DNA of 32,483 nt from assembly GCA_903854805.1 (NCBI GenBank), contig CAINXK010000063.1, positions 1-32,483 of the forward strand, in the 5' to 3' direction. Each line of letters begins with the position of its first letter. Position 1 is the first letter of the stretch. Positions 1 through 7,784 of the stretch are shown one piece after another. This stretch comes from an uncultured Anaerolineae bacterium (lineage in GTDB: Bacteria; Chloroflexota; Anaerolineae; Anaerolineales; Villigracilaceae). A program made the position numbers and the translations under genes. The notes beneath the pieces were generated by a model. It made no database searches, was not told the origin of the DNA, and saw only the letters and a program-made list of their open reading frames with translations.

Positions 1-2
1 AA

Positions 3-1289
3 AACATCTTCCAGCGTTCCGATGAATTCGGCATCGCTGGTAAAGGCTTCGACAGCACAGTGCAATATTTACAGGAGATGGCTGGCGTGGCCAACCAGAT
101 CGCATCCGGCGACCTGACCATCAGAGTCACCCCGCGTGGCACCCAGGATGAATTGGGGATTGCCTTCTCCGAGATGGTTGCCAGCCTGCAAACTTTGATC
201 GTAATGGTCAACCAGAGCGCCAACAATCTGGCTTCAGCCTCCAGCCAGCTGGCCACTTCTTCCAGCCAATCCGGGATCGCCACCAGCCAAATCGCCACTA
301 CCCTGCAGCAGGTCACCCAGGGCATCACCCAGCAATCCGAAGCGGTCACCAGAACAGCCAGCGCAGTCGAACAATTGGGCCAGGCCATCGATGGAGTCGC
401 CAGGGGCGCCCGTGAACAGGCTACCGCGGTCACCCAGGCCTCGCACTTCGCCGGGCGCATCAGCCAGGCAATTGACCAGGTCACTCAAAATGCGCAAGCC
501 GTGACCCAGGATTCGGCCCAAGCCGCGAAACATTCACGCGAGGGCGCCCAAACTGTGCGCGAGACCATCGCTGGGATGGAAGCCATTCGCAGCAAGGTTA
601 ATTTCTCGGCCAGCAAGGTCGAAGAAATGGGCACCCGTTCCGAAGAGATCGGCGCAATTGTAGATACTATTGAAGATATCGCCAGCCAGACCAACCTGCT
701 GGCCCTTAACGCCGCGATTGAAGCCGCACGCGCCGGCGAACAGGGCAAGGGCTTCGCGGTTGTGGCTGATGAAGTCCGCAAACTGGCAGAACGCTCCAGC
801 CTGGCCACCAAAGAAATCGGTGGGTTGATCAAGGGCATCCAGAAAACCGTCGCAGAAGCCGTCAACGCCATGCAAGAATCTGCCCACGAGGTTGAATCCG
901 GTGTAGAACGGGCGCACTCAGCCGGACAGGCGCTCGATAATATCCTGGGCGCTTCCGAATCAGTCTACAAACAGGCCGAAGAAGCCGGCGGCGCCGCTGC
1001 CAGAGTCAGCCTGGCAGCAGACGAACTGATTGGCGCAGTTGAAACGGTTTCAGCCGTCATCGAACAGAACACAGCTGCCACCACACAGATGGCGGTAAAC
1101 TCGAACAAACTGAACGAATCTGTCGAAAACATTGCCAGCGTCAGTGAGCAAAACAGCGCCGCCGTTGAAGAAGTCTCGGCTTCCACCGAAGAAGTTTCGG
1201 CCCAGGTGCACGATGTCTCGGTTTCGGCCGCCAGCCTGATGAAACTTGCCCAGCAGCTGCAGCAGGTAGTCCAAAAGTTCAAACTGTAA
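3..1289 (+). CDS. Methyl-accepting chemotaxis protein, 3' part (5' end outside window)
   Basis: The frame is open from base 3, so the true start lies upstream and 428 codons are visible. The first ~25 residues ([12 protein letters not shown]...) look like the end of one HAMP unit. A second HAMP unit follows ([14 protein letters not shown]...[10 protein letters not shown]), suggesting tandem HAMP domains. The rest is the long helical signalling domain. Its conserved hairpin tip ([20 protein letters not shown], then [15 protein letters not shown]) is where CheA and CheW bind. The protein ends VVQKFKL with no C-terminal pentapeptide for tethering CheR. No ligand-binding or membrane part is visible, so the stimulus is unknown. 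The cheW gene 150 bp downstream fits a joint chemosensory unit. A GTG at base 60 could be mistaken for the start, but coding clearly continues upstream of it. Confidence 0.95.
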   Translation, partial: NIFQRSDEFGIAGKGFDSTVQYLQEMAGVANQIASGDLTIRVTPRGTQDELGIAFSEMVASLQTLIVMVNQSANNLASASSQLATSSSQSGIATSQIATTLQQVTQGITQQSEAVTRTASAVEQLGQAIDGVARGAREQATAVTQASHFAGRISQAIDQVTQNAQAVTQDSAQAAKHSREGAQTVRETIAGMEAIRSKVNFSASKVEEMGTRSEEIGAIVDTIEDIASQTNLLALNAAIEAARAGEQGKGFAVVADEVRKLAERSSLATKEIGGLIKGIQKTVAEAVNAMQESAHEVESGVERAHSAGQALDNILGASESVYKQAEEAGGAAARVSLAADELIGAVETVSAVIEQNTAATTQMAVNSNKLNESVENIASVSEQNSAAVEEVSASTEEVSAQVHDVSVSAASLMKLAQQLQQVVQKFKL

Positions 1290-1301
1290 CCAAATAATTC
1301 C

Positions 1302-1346
1302 ATCCCGCGGGACGTTTTATCTTCAACCTTATATGTCCCGCGGGAT
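1302..1346. repeat. Inverted repeat with 12-bp perfect arms between receptor gene and cheW
   Basis: ATCCCGCGGGAC at 1302-1313 is the exact reverse complement of GTCCCGCGGGAT at 1335-1346, with a 21-nt AT-rich loop. Each arm also contains the self-complementary TCCCGCGGGA. There is no T tract, so it is not a classic intrinsic terminator. It may stabilise the mRNA end or be an interspersed palindromic repeat. Confidence 0.75.
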
Positions 1347-1439
1347 ACGCTCTCACAACCAGACTTCCAATTAGCCCATCCGCGCAACAGGTTTTCATGC
1401 TGTGAGCGGTCGCTGGACAGTTTTTCAAAGGAGATATGC

Positions 1440-1901
1440 ATGGAACAACAGCTGGTAGTTTTTGATCTGGCCGGTGAAGCATACGGCATCAACATCGCAA
1501 CGGTGGAAAGCATCATCAAAATGCAGACCATCACCCAGCTTCCGCAGAGCAAGCCGTACATTATGGGTGTCACAAACCTGCGCGGGGCTGTCATACCGGT
1601 CATCGATCTGCGCATCCGCTTTGGCCTGGAGGCCGAAAAAGCTACACGCCAGACACGCATTATGATCGTCAGCATGGGCAATCTGAAGGTAGGCGTGGTG
1701 GTGGATGGAGTCTCTGAGGTGCTCAGAGTGCCGGATGAGGCCATCGAACCCCTGCCGCCGACCGTCAGCGCGGTCAATTCCACCTTTTTGAAAGGGATTA
1801 TTAACTTTGACAAGCGCCTGATCATCTCACTGGAGCTCGGCAGAGTGCTGGATATCGATGAACAGCAGTCCCTGGCTGCCATGCAGATCAAAGCCAGCTG
1901 A
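1440..1901 (+). CDS. cheW: CheW-like chemotaxis coupling protein
   Basis: A 153-residue single-domain CheW protein, the scaffold linking chemoreceptors to the histidine kinase CheA in the cytoplasm. It starts MEQQLVVFDLAGEAYGINI, as typical CheW proteins do. The conserved strand-loop VTNLRGAVIPVIDLRIRFGL lies at about residues 43-62, and GVVVDGVSEVLRV at about 83-95. Length matches stand-alone CheW. The start is supported by AAAGGAGA 5-12 bases upstream. It follows the receptor gene in the same direction across a 150-bp gap that holds an inverted repeat, so the two may be only partly co-transcribed. No cheA or cheY is in the window. Confidence 0.93.
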   Translation: MEQQLVVFDLAGEAYGINIATVESIIKMQTITQLPQSKPYIMGVTNLRGAVIPVIDLRIRFGLEAEKATRQTRIMIVSMGNLKVGVVVDGVSEVLRVPDEAIEPLPPTVSAVNSTFLKGIINFDKRLIISLELGRVLDIDEQQSLAAMQIKAS

Positions 1902-1906
1902 AGCGC

Positions 1907-1930
1907 GGGTTCCGGGCAGTCTCTGAACCC
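1907..1930 (+). terminator. Weak hairpin after cheW
   Basis: GGGTTC (1907-1912) pairs with GAACCC (1925-1930) just after the cheW stop codon. Only a short, interrupted T stretch follows, so termination here is uncertain. Confidence 0.3.
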
Positions 1931-1993
1931 TGGTTTACTCCATGCCAGCTTCTTAGACGAAAGGCACAATTCGGGTGGCAAACATCGCTAAAG

Positions 1994-2035
1994 TTGATAG
2001 ATTTTGGATGATATTTTTTCAATTTTATGCTAAAC
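1994..2035 (+). promoter_or_regulatory. Possible promoter region upstream of the small membrane protein pair
   Basis: An AT-rich stretch contains TTGATA (1994-1999) and TATGCT (2026-2031) followed by AAACT. The spacing of 26 bases is too long for a standard sigma-70 pair, so another -35 such as TTTGGA (2003-2008, spacing 17) may be used. It is the only AT-rich promoter-like block in this 260-bp gap. The rest of the gap shows nothing I recognise. Confidence 0.3.
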
Positions 2036-2162
2036 TAGCTTCTGCTGCTGGCACATAATTCAGACTAAGCTAGGCCGCCATCCGACACCACCACGGGAAA
2101 CAGCCGTTTAGTAAGTTAAAACAGCTCATATTTATTTTTTCAACCAAAGAGGAAAAGTAAAT

Positions 2163-2381
2163 ATGACAGAAAATACTGCCACCCCTGTTTTTTTTGAGCG
2201 GCTGCGCTGGATCGGCTACGAAATTTTACCTGGATCAATGATTGCGCTTTCGAGCGTATTTACTGGCATAGCCAGCTACCAGGGTTCCATGTCAGATTCG
2301 GACCAGAACAAATATCAAAAGGGTGCGTTTCATTTGAGTTATAAGGCGGTCAGGCAGCCAAAGGTAAATGGCTATATTTAG
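2163..2381 (+). pseudogene. Truncated duplicate of the downstream membrane protein
   Basis: The first ~50 residues closely parallel the start of the next gene: FFERLRWIGYEILPGS against FFDRLRWLGSEIVLGT, then ASYQGSMSDSDQNK against GSYQGSMADSDQNK. After that point the similarity stops and the frame ends at residue 72, so the luminal loop and both C-terminal membrane segments of the 216-residue copy are missing. A good ribosome site (GAGG, 10-13 bases upstream) precedes ATG 2163, so a 72-residue single-span peptide might still be made. Nucleotide identity with the intact copy is only moderate, so the duplication is old. About 25 codons in another frame follow (YPLATNEFDNEW...), which could be decayed coding sequence. 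Function is unknown. Confidence 0.6.
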
Positions 2382-2519
2382 CGTATCCACTTGCGACAAA
2401 TGAGTTCGATAACGAATGGCGATTGGCTCGACCAGCTCAGATCACCACGAAGAACCTAAAAAAATAACTTCCAGTTTTTTTTATCCACAACAATTTCAAT
2501 TCACTCGAGAGGAGAAACA

Positions 2520-3170
2520 ATGACTACAGCAACACTTCCACCCACCTTTTTTGATCGTCTTCGCTGGCTTGGTTCCGAAATCGTTCTGGGAACACTCATC
2601 GCGTTATTGAGCGTTGGAGTCGCCTACGGCAGCTACCAGGGCTCGATGGCTGATTCCGACCAGAACAAGAATGAAATCGAAGGTATGAAAAGCCTGAACG
2701 ATGGTAACACCATCTTCCTGACCGCTAACCAGACTCTGACACAGGATTATGCCTACTACGATAGCTGGTATACCAATCTGGACACCAACCCGGATTTGTC
2801 CGCGTACTACCTGGATCTGATGAGCGATAACTTGGCGACCCTGGCCCAAAAGGATAGCATGGACCAGACGGAATGGACAGCCTATGAAGAAGGTATCTTC
2901 GCCGATGCATACGTTTATTTTGATCGATCCGAGGCTTTCTTCAAACTCGCTGGCGCCTGGGACGAGAAAGGCGACCTACTCCAGCTTGTCGTTCTGTTCA
3001 TGGCGCTCGGCCTGACCTTCGCCGCTTGGGCTTCCCTGCTCAAGGACGAAAGCAATTTACGCCCGCTTTTCGCCATTCTCGCGATTGTCATGCTGATTGC
3101 AGCCCTTGCGACCTATTTCACCATGCCAGCCATCCCGGCCATCGAGATTCCACCCCTCCCCGCAGTTTAA
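2520..3170 (+). CDS. Unrecognised membrane protein with three predicted transmembrane segments
   Basis: A 216-residue protein of no family I can name. Residues ~20-40 (IVLGTLIALLSVGVAYGSYQ) form a first membrane span. A hydrophilic region rich in Tyr, Asp and Asn follows (~42-150; YYDSWYTNLDTNPDLSAYY). A second span lies at ~153-175 and a third at ~180-200, with a Pro-rich C-terminal tail ending PPLPAV. By these spans the acidic middle region would face one side of the membrane as a compact helical domain. Start ATG has AGAGGAG 5-11 bases upstream. It lies directly after a truncated paralogue and is followed by a strong terminator about 125 bp downstream, so it is probably expressed as its own small unit. 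No enzymatic motif is visible. Confidence 0.75.
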   Translation: MTTATLPPTFFDRLRWLGSEIVLGTLIALLSVGVAYGSYQGSMADSDQNKNEIEGMKSLNDGNTIFLTANQTLTQDYAYYDSWYTNLDTNPDLSAYYLDLMSDNLATLAQKDSMDQTEWTAYEEGIFADAYVYFDRSEAFFKLAGAWDEKGDLLQLVVLFMALGLTFAAWASLLKDESNLRPLFAILAIVMLIAALATYFTMPAIPAIEIPPLPAV

Positions 3171-3295
3171 TTCTGCCAGACATAACATTACTTCAAGATT
3201 AACGCCTCCTCAACTTCGAAAAGTTCCATTCTTGACAACATTGCTTATCTGAGCGTTCCAATAGTCGCGATCTAATCTTCACTCGACCCAAAAAA

Positions 3296-3322
3296 ACGGC
3301 CTGCAGTTTGCAGGCCGTTTTT
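3296..3322 (+). terminator. Strong intrinsic terminator
   Basis: ACGGCCTGCA (3296-3305) and TGCAGGCCGT (3309-3318) form a perfect 10-bp stem with a GTT loop, followed by a T run to 3322. A run of A precedes the stem, so it could work in both directions. It ends the membrane protein unit. Confidence 0.9.
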
Positions 3323-3891
3323 CATTATTAACCTGCATCTACTCACCAGCTGCCTCGGCTTTGCTTATCGGCTGATACCTTTGCTGCGCGGCAAATGCTG
3401 GTCCGGCGTGGCAGCCCAGCGATTGTGGCGCTTTTGATTGCAATCGGTGTGATGGTAAACCGAAACCTGGATACCGCTGAATAGTAATAGATACCGTGCG
3501 GGAATGATAACTGACCGGCTTGGTCGTGGGTTTTCCCTGGATATGATTTTGACCCATATATAACCATTTAGACCAACATTTAATGTATAATGTGTTTGAT
3601 TATTCGTAACTCTCCAATCGCCTCAGGGTTTAGACATAGAAATCTGCAACACCTGTAGGCTCACCATGGAGCGCCCCCTGTTAGACAGGTGGCGCTAAAA
3701 ACTGCAAAAATCACAACGCATAACACCAACAACTTGCAAGTTCGGGGCTTCATACGAACAAATTGATTTTCACAGCATTATCAGTTCGATAGCTGTTCTG
3801 CAGGTGTACTTGTTCAGTTGTTGGCATTCCAATCATTAGGTTTTCCTGGCAATGCTGCCAGTCAAATTTTTATCCGCTCTAAGGAGGAGCA
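3323..3891 (+). promoter_or_regulatory. Gene-free region with promoter and ~300-nt leader of the ABC importer gene
   Basis: No convincing gene lies here; open frames on the minus strand near 3339-3567 lack a ribosome site and family resemblance. A perfect -10 box TATAAT is at 3586-3591, directly preceded by TG. No clear -35 is seen at 17 bases. Transcription from there would give a ~290-nt leader with two hairpins. One is at 3670-3696 (AGCGCC, CTGT, loop TAG, ACAG, GGCGCT, with two-base mismatched flanks). The other is at 3846-3861 (CTGGCA, loop ATGC, TGCCAG), followed by a T-rich stretch. The leader matches no riboswitch class I know. Confidence 0.45.
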
Positions 3892-5634
3892 ATGAAGATG
3901 AACCGAATTTACTTGTTTGTCATGCTAGGGGCAATTCTCGTATCTGCCCTGGCAGGCTGCGCACCCGCAGCACCGGCCGCCACGGAGGCACCCGCCGCAC
4001 CTGCAGCCACCGCAGCACCCGCTGCCCCGGCTGCCACTGAAGCCCCGGCCGCCCCCGCCGCCACTGAAGCCCCCGTTTCTGGCGGCACACTGGTACTGGC
4101 CTTCAACCTGGATGACGTGGTAACCCTCGACCCTGCCTTCGCCGGCGAGACCACCAACCTCTTCATTCATATCAACACCTACGACACCCTGGTCGACATC
4201 CGCCCTGAAGATCTCAACACCATCGTGCCACGTTTGGCCGAAAGCTGGGAAACCAACGCTGATTTCACCGAATTCGTCTTCCACCTGCGCAAGGATGCCA
4301 AGTTTGCATCCGGCAACCCCGTCACCGCTGCGGATGTAGTCTTCTCATGGAACCGCCTGCTGAATGTAGCTGGCGCTCCAGCCTTCAACCTGGATGGTAT
4401 CGGCAAAGTTGAAGCAGTCGATGATTACACCGTCAAAGTCTCCACAACCGTCACCGACGGCGTAGCCCAACCCCTACCCCAGTTCCTGTCCAGCGCCAGC
4501 AACCCCAGCCTGGGCATCCAGGATTCAAAACTGGTCAAAGAACACGGCGGCACCGATGCTGCCGATGCCAAAGACACCGACAAGGCCAAGGAATGGCTGG
4601 ACCAGAACTCTGCTGGTTCCGGACCCTTCATCCTGACCAAGTGGTCCCCCAAGGCTTCAATTGAACTGGTCGCCAACAAGAATTACTGGAAGGGCGCTCC
4701 CAAGTTTGACAAGGTCGTCATCACGCATGTCTCTGACCCCACCACCAAGCTGCAGATGCTGGATCGTGGCGATGTTGATATGATCGATTCCCTCAGCAGT
4801 GACCTCGTGGAAAATGCCAAGGCCAATCCTGATATCGTTGTTTCCGCCGACCAATCCCTCGACGAAAACTACCTGGCCATGGCTTATGCCTGCCCGGATG
4901 CGATCAAGGCTGCCACCCCCGATAAATACAAAGAACTGCAGAGCATCGAATCATTCGCGATCATCTGCAAAAAAGAAGTTCGCCAGGCCATCGCCTACGC
5001 GATTGATTACGAAGGCATCACCAAGGCCGTCCTGAACGGTTATGGCACCCGCGCCCCCAGCATCATCCCGATCGGTATCATTGGCGTCGATGCATCCAAG
5101 ACCCAGGGCCGCGATGTTGCCAAGGCCAAGGAACTGCTGACCGCCGCCGGATATCCCAACGGCACAACCCTCGACCTGTACTACGCATCCAACTCCACCC
5201 GCGATACCGTCGCCGCCAAGATCAAGAATGACCTGGCCGAAGCCGGCATCACCCTCAACCTCAAGCCCCTGGAACAGAGTGTCTATCTGACCCAGATGCG
5301 CGCCCAGCAGCTCCCGATGGCTTTCGGCGGCTGGACCCCCGACTACCTGGACGTGACCATGTGGACCGACTACTTCGGTCTCGGCGATCGCTCGATCGCC
5401 TTCCGCATGCGCTTCCAGAATGCCGATTCCATCAAGCTATCCACTGAGATCCGCACAACTGCCGATCCCGTCGCCCGTAAGGCTGCCGTGGAAAAACTGC
5501 AAGCCGTCTTCATTGAGGAAATGCCCTTTACGATGCTGTATCAATCCCAGTACCTGCACGCTTATCGCAGCAATCTGAAGGGTTTCAAATTCCACCCGGT
5601 CTGGTACGCTGACCTGTTCCAACTCTCCAAGTAA
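3892..5634 (+). CDS. Peptide/opine-type ABC transporter substrate-binding lipoprotein
   Basis: A 580-residue extracellular binding protein of the SBP_bac_5 (DppA/OppA) family, which delivers oligopeptides or other small solutes to an ABC importer. A lipoprotein signal (MKMNRIYLFVMLGAILVSALAGC) places the lipid-anchored Cys at residue 23. A linker of four near-identical 9-residue units (APAAPAATE) follows at residues 24-59, a style common in Anaerolineae. The binding domain begins SGGTLVLAFNLDDVVTLDPAF and contains the family segment RLAESWETNADFTEFVFHLRKDAKFASGNPVTAADV at about 113-148. AAGGAGGAG lies just upstream of the ATG. The two permease genes follow, separated by a hairpin-T8 structure that should make this protein more abundant than the permeases. 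The ligand cannot be read from sequence. Confidence 0.95.
   Translation: MKMNRIYLFVMLGAILVSALAGCAPAAPAATEAPAAPAATAAPAAPAATEAPAAPAATEAPVSGGTLVLAFNLDDVVTLDPAFAGETTNLFIHINTYDTLVDIRPEDLNTIVPRLAESWETNADFTEFVFHLRKDAKFASGNPVTAADVVFSWNRLLNVAGAPAFNLDGIGKVEAVDDYTVKVSTTVTDGVAQPLPQFLSSASNPSLGIQDSKLVKEHGGTDAADAKDTDKAKEWLDQNSAGSGPFILTKWSPKASIELVANKNYWKGAPKFDKVVITHVSDPTTKLQMLDRGDVDMIDSLSSDLVENAKANPDIVVSADQSLDENYLAMAYACPDAIKAATPDKYKELQSIESFAIICKKEVRQAIAYAIDYEGITKAVLNGYGTRAPSIIPIGIIGVDASKTQGRDVAKAKELLTAAGYPNGTTLDLYYASNSTRDTVAAKIKNDLAEAGITLNLKPLEQSVYLTQMRAQQLPMAFGGWTPDYLDVTMWTDYFGLGDRSIAFRMRFQNADSIKLSTEIRTTADPVARKAAVEKLQAVFIEEMPFTMLYQSQYLHAYRSNLKGFKFHPVWYADLFQLSK
3961..4068 (+). repeat. Four 27-bp in-frame tandem units coding the lipoprotein linker
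   Basis: Four imperfect 27-bp units encode APAAPAATE, APAAPAATA, APAAPAATE and APAAPAATE right after the lipidated Cys. The units are GC-rich and differ at wobble positions. They give a flexible spacer, and the unit number may vary between strains by slippage. Confidence 0.85.
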
Positions 5635-5644
5635 TTCGTTTGCC

Positions 5645-5680
5645 AGTAGGGGCGGGTTCTGCCCGCCCCTACTTTTTTTT
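5645..5680 (+). terminator. Intra-operon terminator/attenuator between binding-protein and permease genes
   Basis: AGTAGGGGCGGG (5645-5656) pairs fully with CCCGCCCCTACT (5662-5673) across a TTCTG loop and is followed by T at 5673-5680. It sits 10 bases after the binding-protein stop and 24 bases before the permease start. Partial read-through would lower permease expression relative to the binding protein, as is usual for such importers. Confidence 0.85.
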
Positions 5681-5703
5681 GGGATGGAGGTCAACAAAAA
5701 CCG

Positions 5704-6723
5704 ATGAATCTCATCCAACACATCACCAGGCGTCTGCTGTTAATGATCCCCATGGCGATTGGGATCACCCTGCTTCTTTTCATTGTGACACACATCGTGC
5801 CAGTCAATCCGCTGGCTGTCATCCTGACCGAAAGGTCCATGGAAGACCCGCACGCCATTCAGGCCGCCACCGAAAAATGGGGTCTGGACAAACCCTTACC
5901 CGAACAATATCTCATTTACCTCAAGAATTTACTACAAGGCGATCTGGGTACCTCCTTCAAAACCAAGAACCCGGTTGCTTCTGATCTAAAAAACTTCCTA
6001 CCTGCCACCATTGAGCTTTCAATCGGCTCATTTATTTTTGCTATTTTAATTGGGTTACCACTGGGCATCATCTCTGCGGTCAAATCCGGCAGTTTTGTAG
6101 ACCAATTTACGCGGGTCTTCTCGCTGTTGGGCGCCTCCATGCCGCCTTTCTGGTCAGGGCTGCTGGTCTTATTCGTTTTTTATTACAAACTGCGCTGGGC
6201 GCCAGGACCAGGCCGGATCAATTCACGCCTGGGCGCGCCGGAATCCTTCACCGGCCTGTTTGTTTTCGACTCGCTCATACAAGGCAACATGCCGGCCTTT
6301 TGGGATTCGCTCAGCCACTTGATCCTGCCCTCGATTATCCTGGGCTGGTTTACCCTGGCGCTGATCGCCCGCATCACGCGCTCTTCCATGCTGGAAGCGC
6401 TCCAACAAGATTACATCCGCACAGCCCGTGCCAAAGGCCTGGCTGAAAAATGGGTCGTACTTTCACATGCCCTGCGCAACGCGCTCATTCCACTCGTCAC
6501 ACTGGTCGGCCTGGCATTTGCCGGGTTGATGAGCGGCGCCATCATGACCGAGACCATTTTCTCCTGGCCCGGGATTGGGCGCTACGCAGTCGAATCCGCC
6601 GCAAACCTGGATTACCCCGCCATTACCGGCACCACCCTGCTGATCGCAATTATTTATATGTTGGTGAATATTTTTGTGGATGCGCTCTACACCATCATCG
6701 ATCCTCGCATCCGGGAAGGGTAA
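5704..6723 (+). CDS. ABC transporter permease, DppB family
   Basis: A 339-residue inner-membrane permease of the dipeptide/nickel (DppB/OppB) family, one of two subunits forming the import channel. The N-terminus (NLIQHITRRLLLMIPMAIGITLLLF) is the usual first span of DppB, followed by the extracellular segment with DKPLPEQYLIYLKNLLQGDLGTS. The cytoplasmic coupling loop (EAA-like motif) reads DYIRTARAKGLAEKWVVLSHALRNALIPLVT near residues 238-268, where the ATPase docks. It ends DALYTIIDPRIREG, as family members do. A GGATGGAGG site lies ~10 bases upstream. The downstream permease begins 4 bases after its stop. No ATP-binding subunit genes follow, so those must be encoded elsewhere or shared. 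Confidence 0.95.
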   Translation: MNLIQHITRRLLLMIPMAIGITLLLFIVTHIVPVNPLAVILTERSMEDPHAIQAATEKWGLDKPLPEQYLIYLKNLLQGDLGTSFKTKNPVASDLKNFLPATIELSIGSFIFAILIGLPLGIISAVKSGSFVDQFTRVFSLLGASMPPFWSGLLVLFVFYYKLRWAPGPGRINSRLGAPESFTGLFVFDSLIQGNMPAFWDSLSHLILPSIILGWFTLALIARITRSSMLEALQQDYIRTARAKGLAEKWVVLSHALRNALIPLVTLVGLAFAGLMSGAIMTETIFSWPGIGRYAVESAANLDYPAITGTTLLIAIIYMLVNIFVDALYTIIDPRIREG

Positions 6724-6727
6724 ACGG

Positions 6728-7606
6728 ATGACTGTTGCAGATCTCAGCCAACCCGCTTTACAAAATATAGGCGCCAGCCCCACCCAGCGCCGCCTGCGCG
6801 CCTTGCGCCGCAACCCAATGGCCATGATCGGCCTGGCTATCATCGTGTTTTGGGCCATAGCCGCCATCATTGCGCCCTTCACCGGCATGCGTGAGCCGCT
6901 CGCCCAGGATATCGTTTATCGTCTCAAGCCACCCACTGCCCAATATTGGTTTGGCACAGACGAGCTGGGCCGCGATGTCTTCAGCCGGGTTATCTACGGC
7001 GCGCGGATTTCATTGCCAATCGGTTTCGTAGTGATCCTGTTTGCCACCATCATGGGATCGATCGTGGGCGCCTCGGCTGGTTATATTGGCGGAATGTATG
7101 ATTTGCTGATCATGCGCCTGGCAGATATTACCCTGGCATTCCCCTCAATTGTGCTGGCCCTGGCAATCGCCGCGGTCCTGGGCCCCAGTATCACAAACGC
7201 TCTCATCGCCATGGTACTGGTCTGGTGGCCAGAATATGCGCGCTTGATGCGCAGCCAGGTCTTGAGCGTCAAGAACAATGAATATGTCACTGCGGCAGTT
7301 GCGCTCGGAATACCGCGCACACGCATCCTGACCAACCACATTCTGCCTAACACCTTTGCGCCGATCCTGGTCAAAGCCTCGCTGGATGCCGGCAGCGCCA
7401 TCCTTAACATCGCCGCGCTCAGCTTCATCGGGCTGGGAGCTGTGCCACCCACCCCCGAATGGGGCGCCATGATCTCCACCGGGCGTTACCAGTTCTACAG
7501 CTGGTGGCTGACAACTTTCCCCGGGCTGGCCATCCTCTCGGTGGTGCTCGGCTACAACTTCTTCGGTGAAGGCGTGCGCGACTCGTTTGACCCGCGCATG
7601 AACTGA
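6728..7606 (+). CDS. ABC transporter permease, DppC family
   Basis: A 292-residue partner permease of the DppC/OppC type. The start chosen is ATG 6728 (MTVADLSQPALQ), 4 bases after the previous stop and preceded by GGAAGGG. A longer open frame overlapping the upstream gene is unlikely. The N-terminal cytoplasmic part RRLRALRRNPMAMIGLAII leads into the first span. The DppC hallmark PPTAQYWFGTDELGRDVFSRVIYGARISLPIG is at about residues 75-106. The EAA-type coupling loop is EYVTAAVALGIPRTRILTNHILPN (~195-218). The C-terminus NFFGEGVRDSFDPRMN is typical. A strong terminator follows directly, closing a three-gene unit that lacks ATPase genes. Confidence 0.95.
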   Translation: MTVADLSQPALQNIGASPTQRRLRALRRNPMAMIGLAIIVFWAIAAIIAPFTGMREPLAQDIVYRLKPPTAQYWFGTDELGRDVFSRVIYGARISLPIGFVVILFATIMGSIVGASAGYIGGMYDLLIMRLADITLAFPSIVLALAIAAVLGPSITNALIAMVLVWWPEYARLMRSQVLSVKNNEYVTAAVALGIPRTRILTNHILPNTFAPILVKASLDAGSAILNIAALSFIGLGAVPPTPEWGAMISTGRYQFYSWWLTTFPGLAILSVVLGYNFFGEGVRDSFDPRMN

Positions 7607-7625
7607 ACCAGGCCAACTATCCATC

Positions 7626-7654
7626 AACAGCCCGCTTTGGCGGGCTGTTTTTTT
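7626..7654 (+). terminator. Intrinsic terminator after the ABC importer operon
   Basis: AACAGCCCGC (7626-7635) and GCGGGCTGTT (7640-7649) form a perfect 10-bp stem with a TTTG loop and a run of T through 7654. It ends the permease transcript. About 130 bp of sequence without features separates it from the convergent racemase gene. Confidence 0.92.
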
Positions 7655-7784
7655 ACAGAAAAATAATAGACAACCTCAGATTAAACACCGGGTCTATCAA
7701 CTGGCAGTAATTACTTGCGGCTATCCAGGGTCAAGCATTAACCATCCCAACAATTACCTACCCGCATGTTGTGGCACGCCGTGC

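Noticed and set aside
485..917. Minus-strand frames antisense to the chemoreceptor gene
   Set aside because: They are shadows of a strongly conserved coding sequence on the plus strand.
3339..3567. Small overlapping minus-strand genes in the leader region
   Set aside because: Two overlapping frames of similar length, no ribosome site, no family resemblance.
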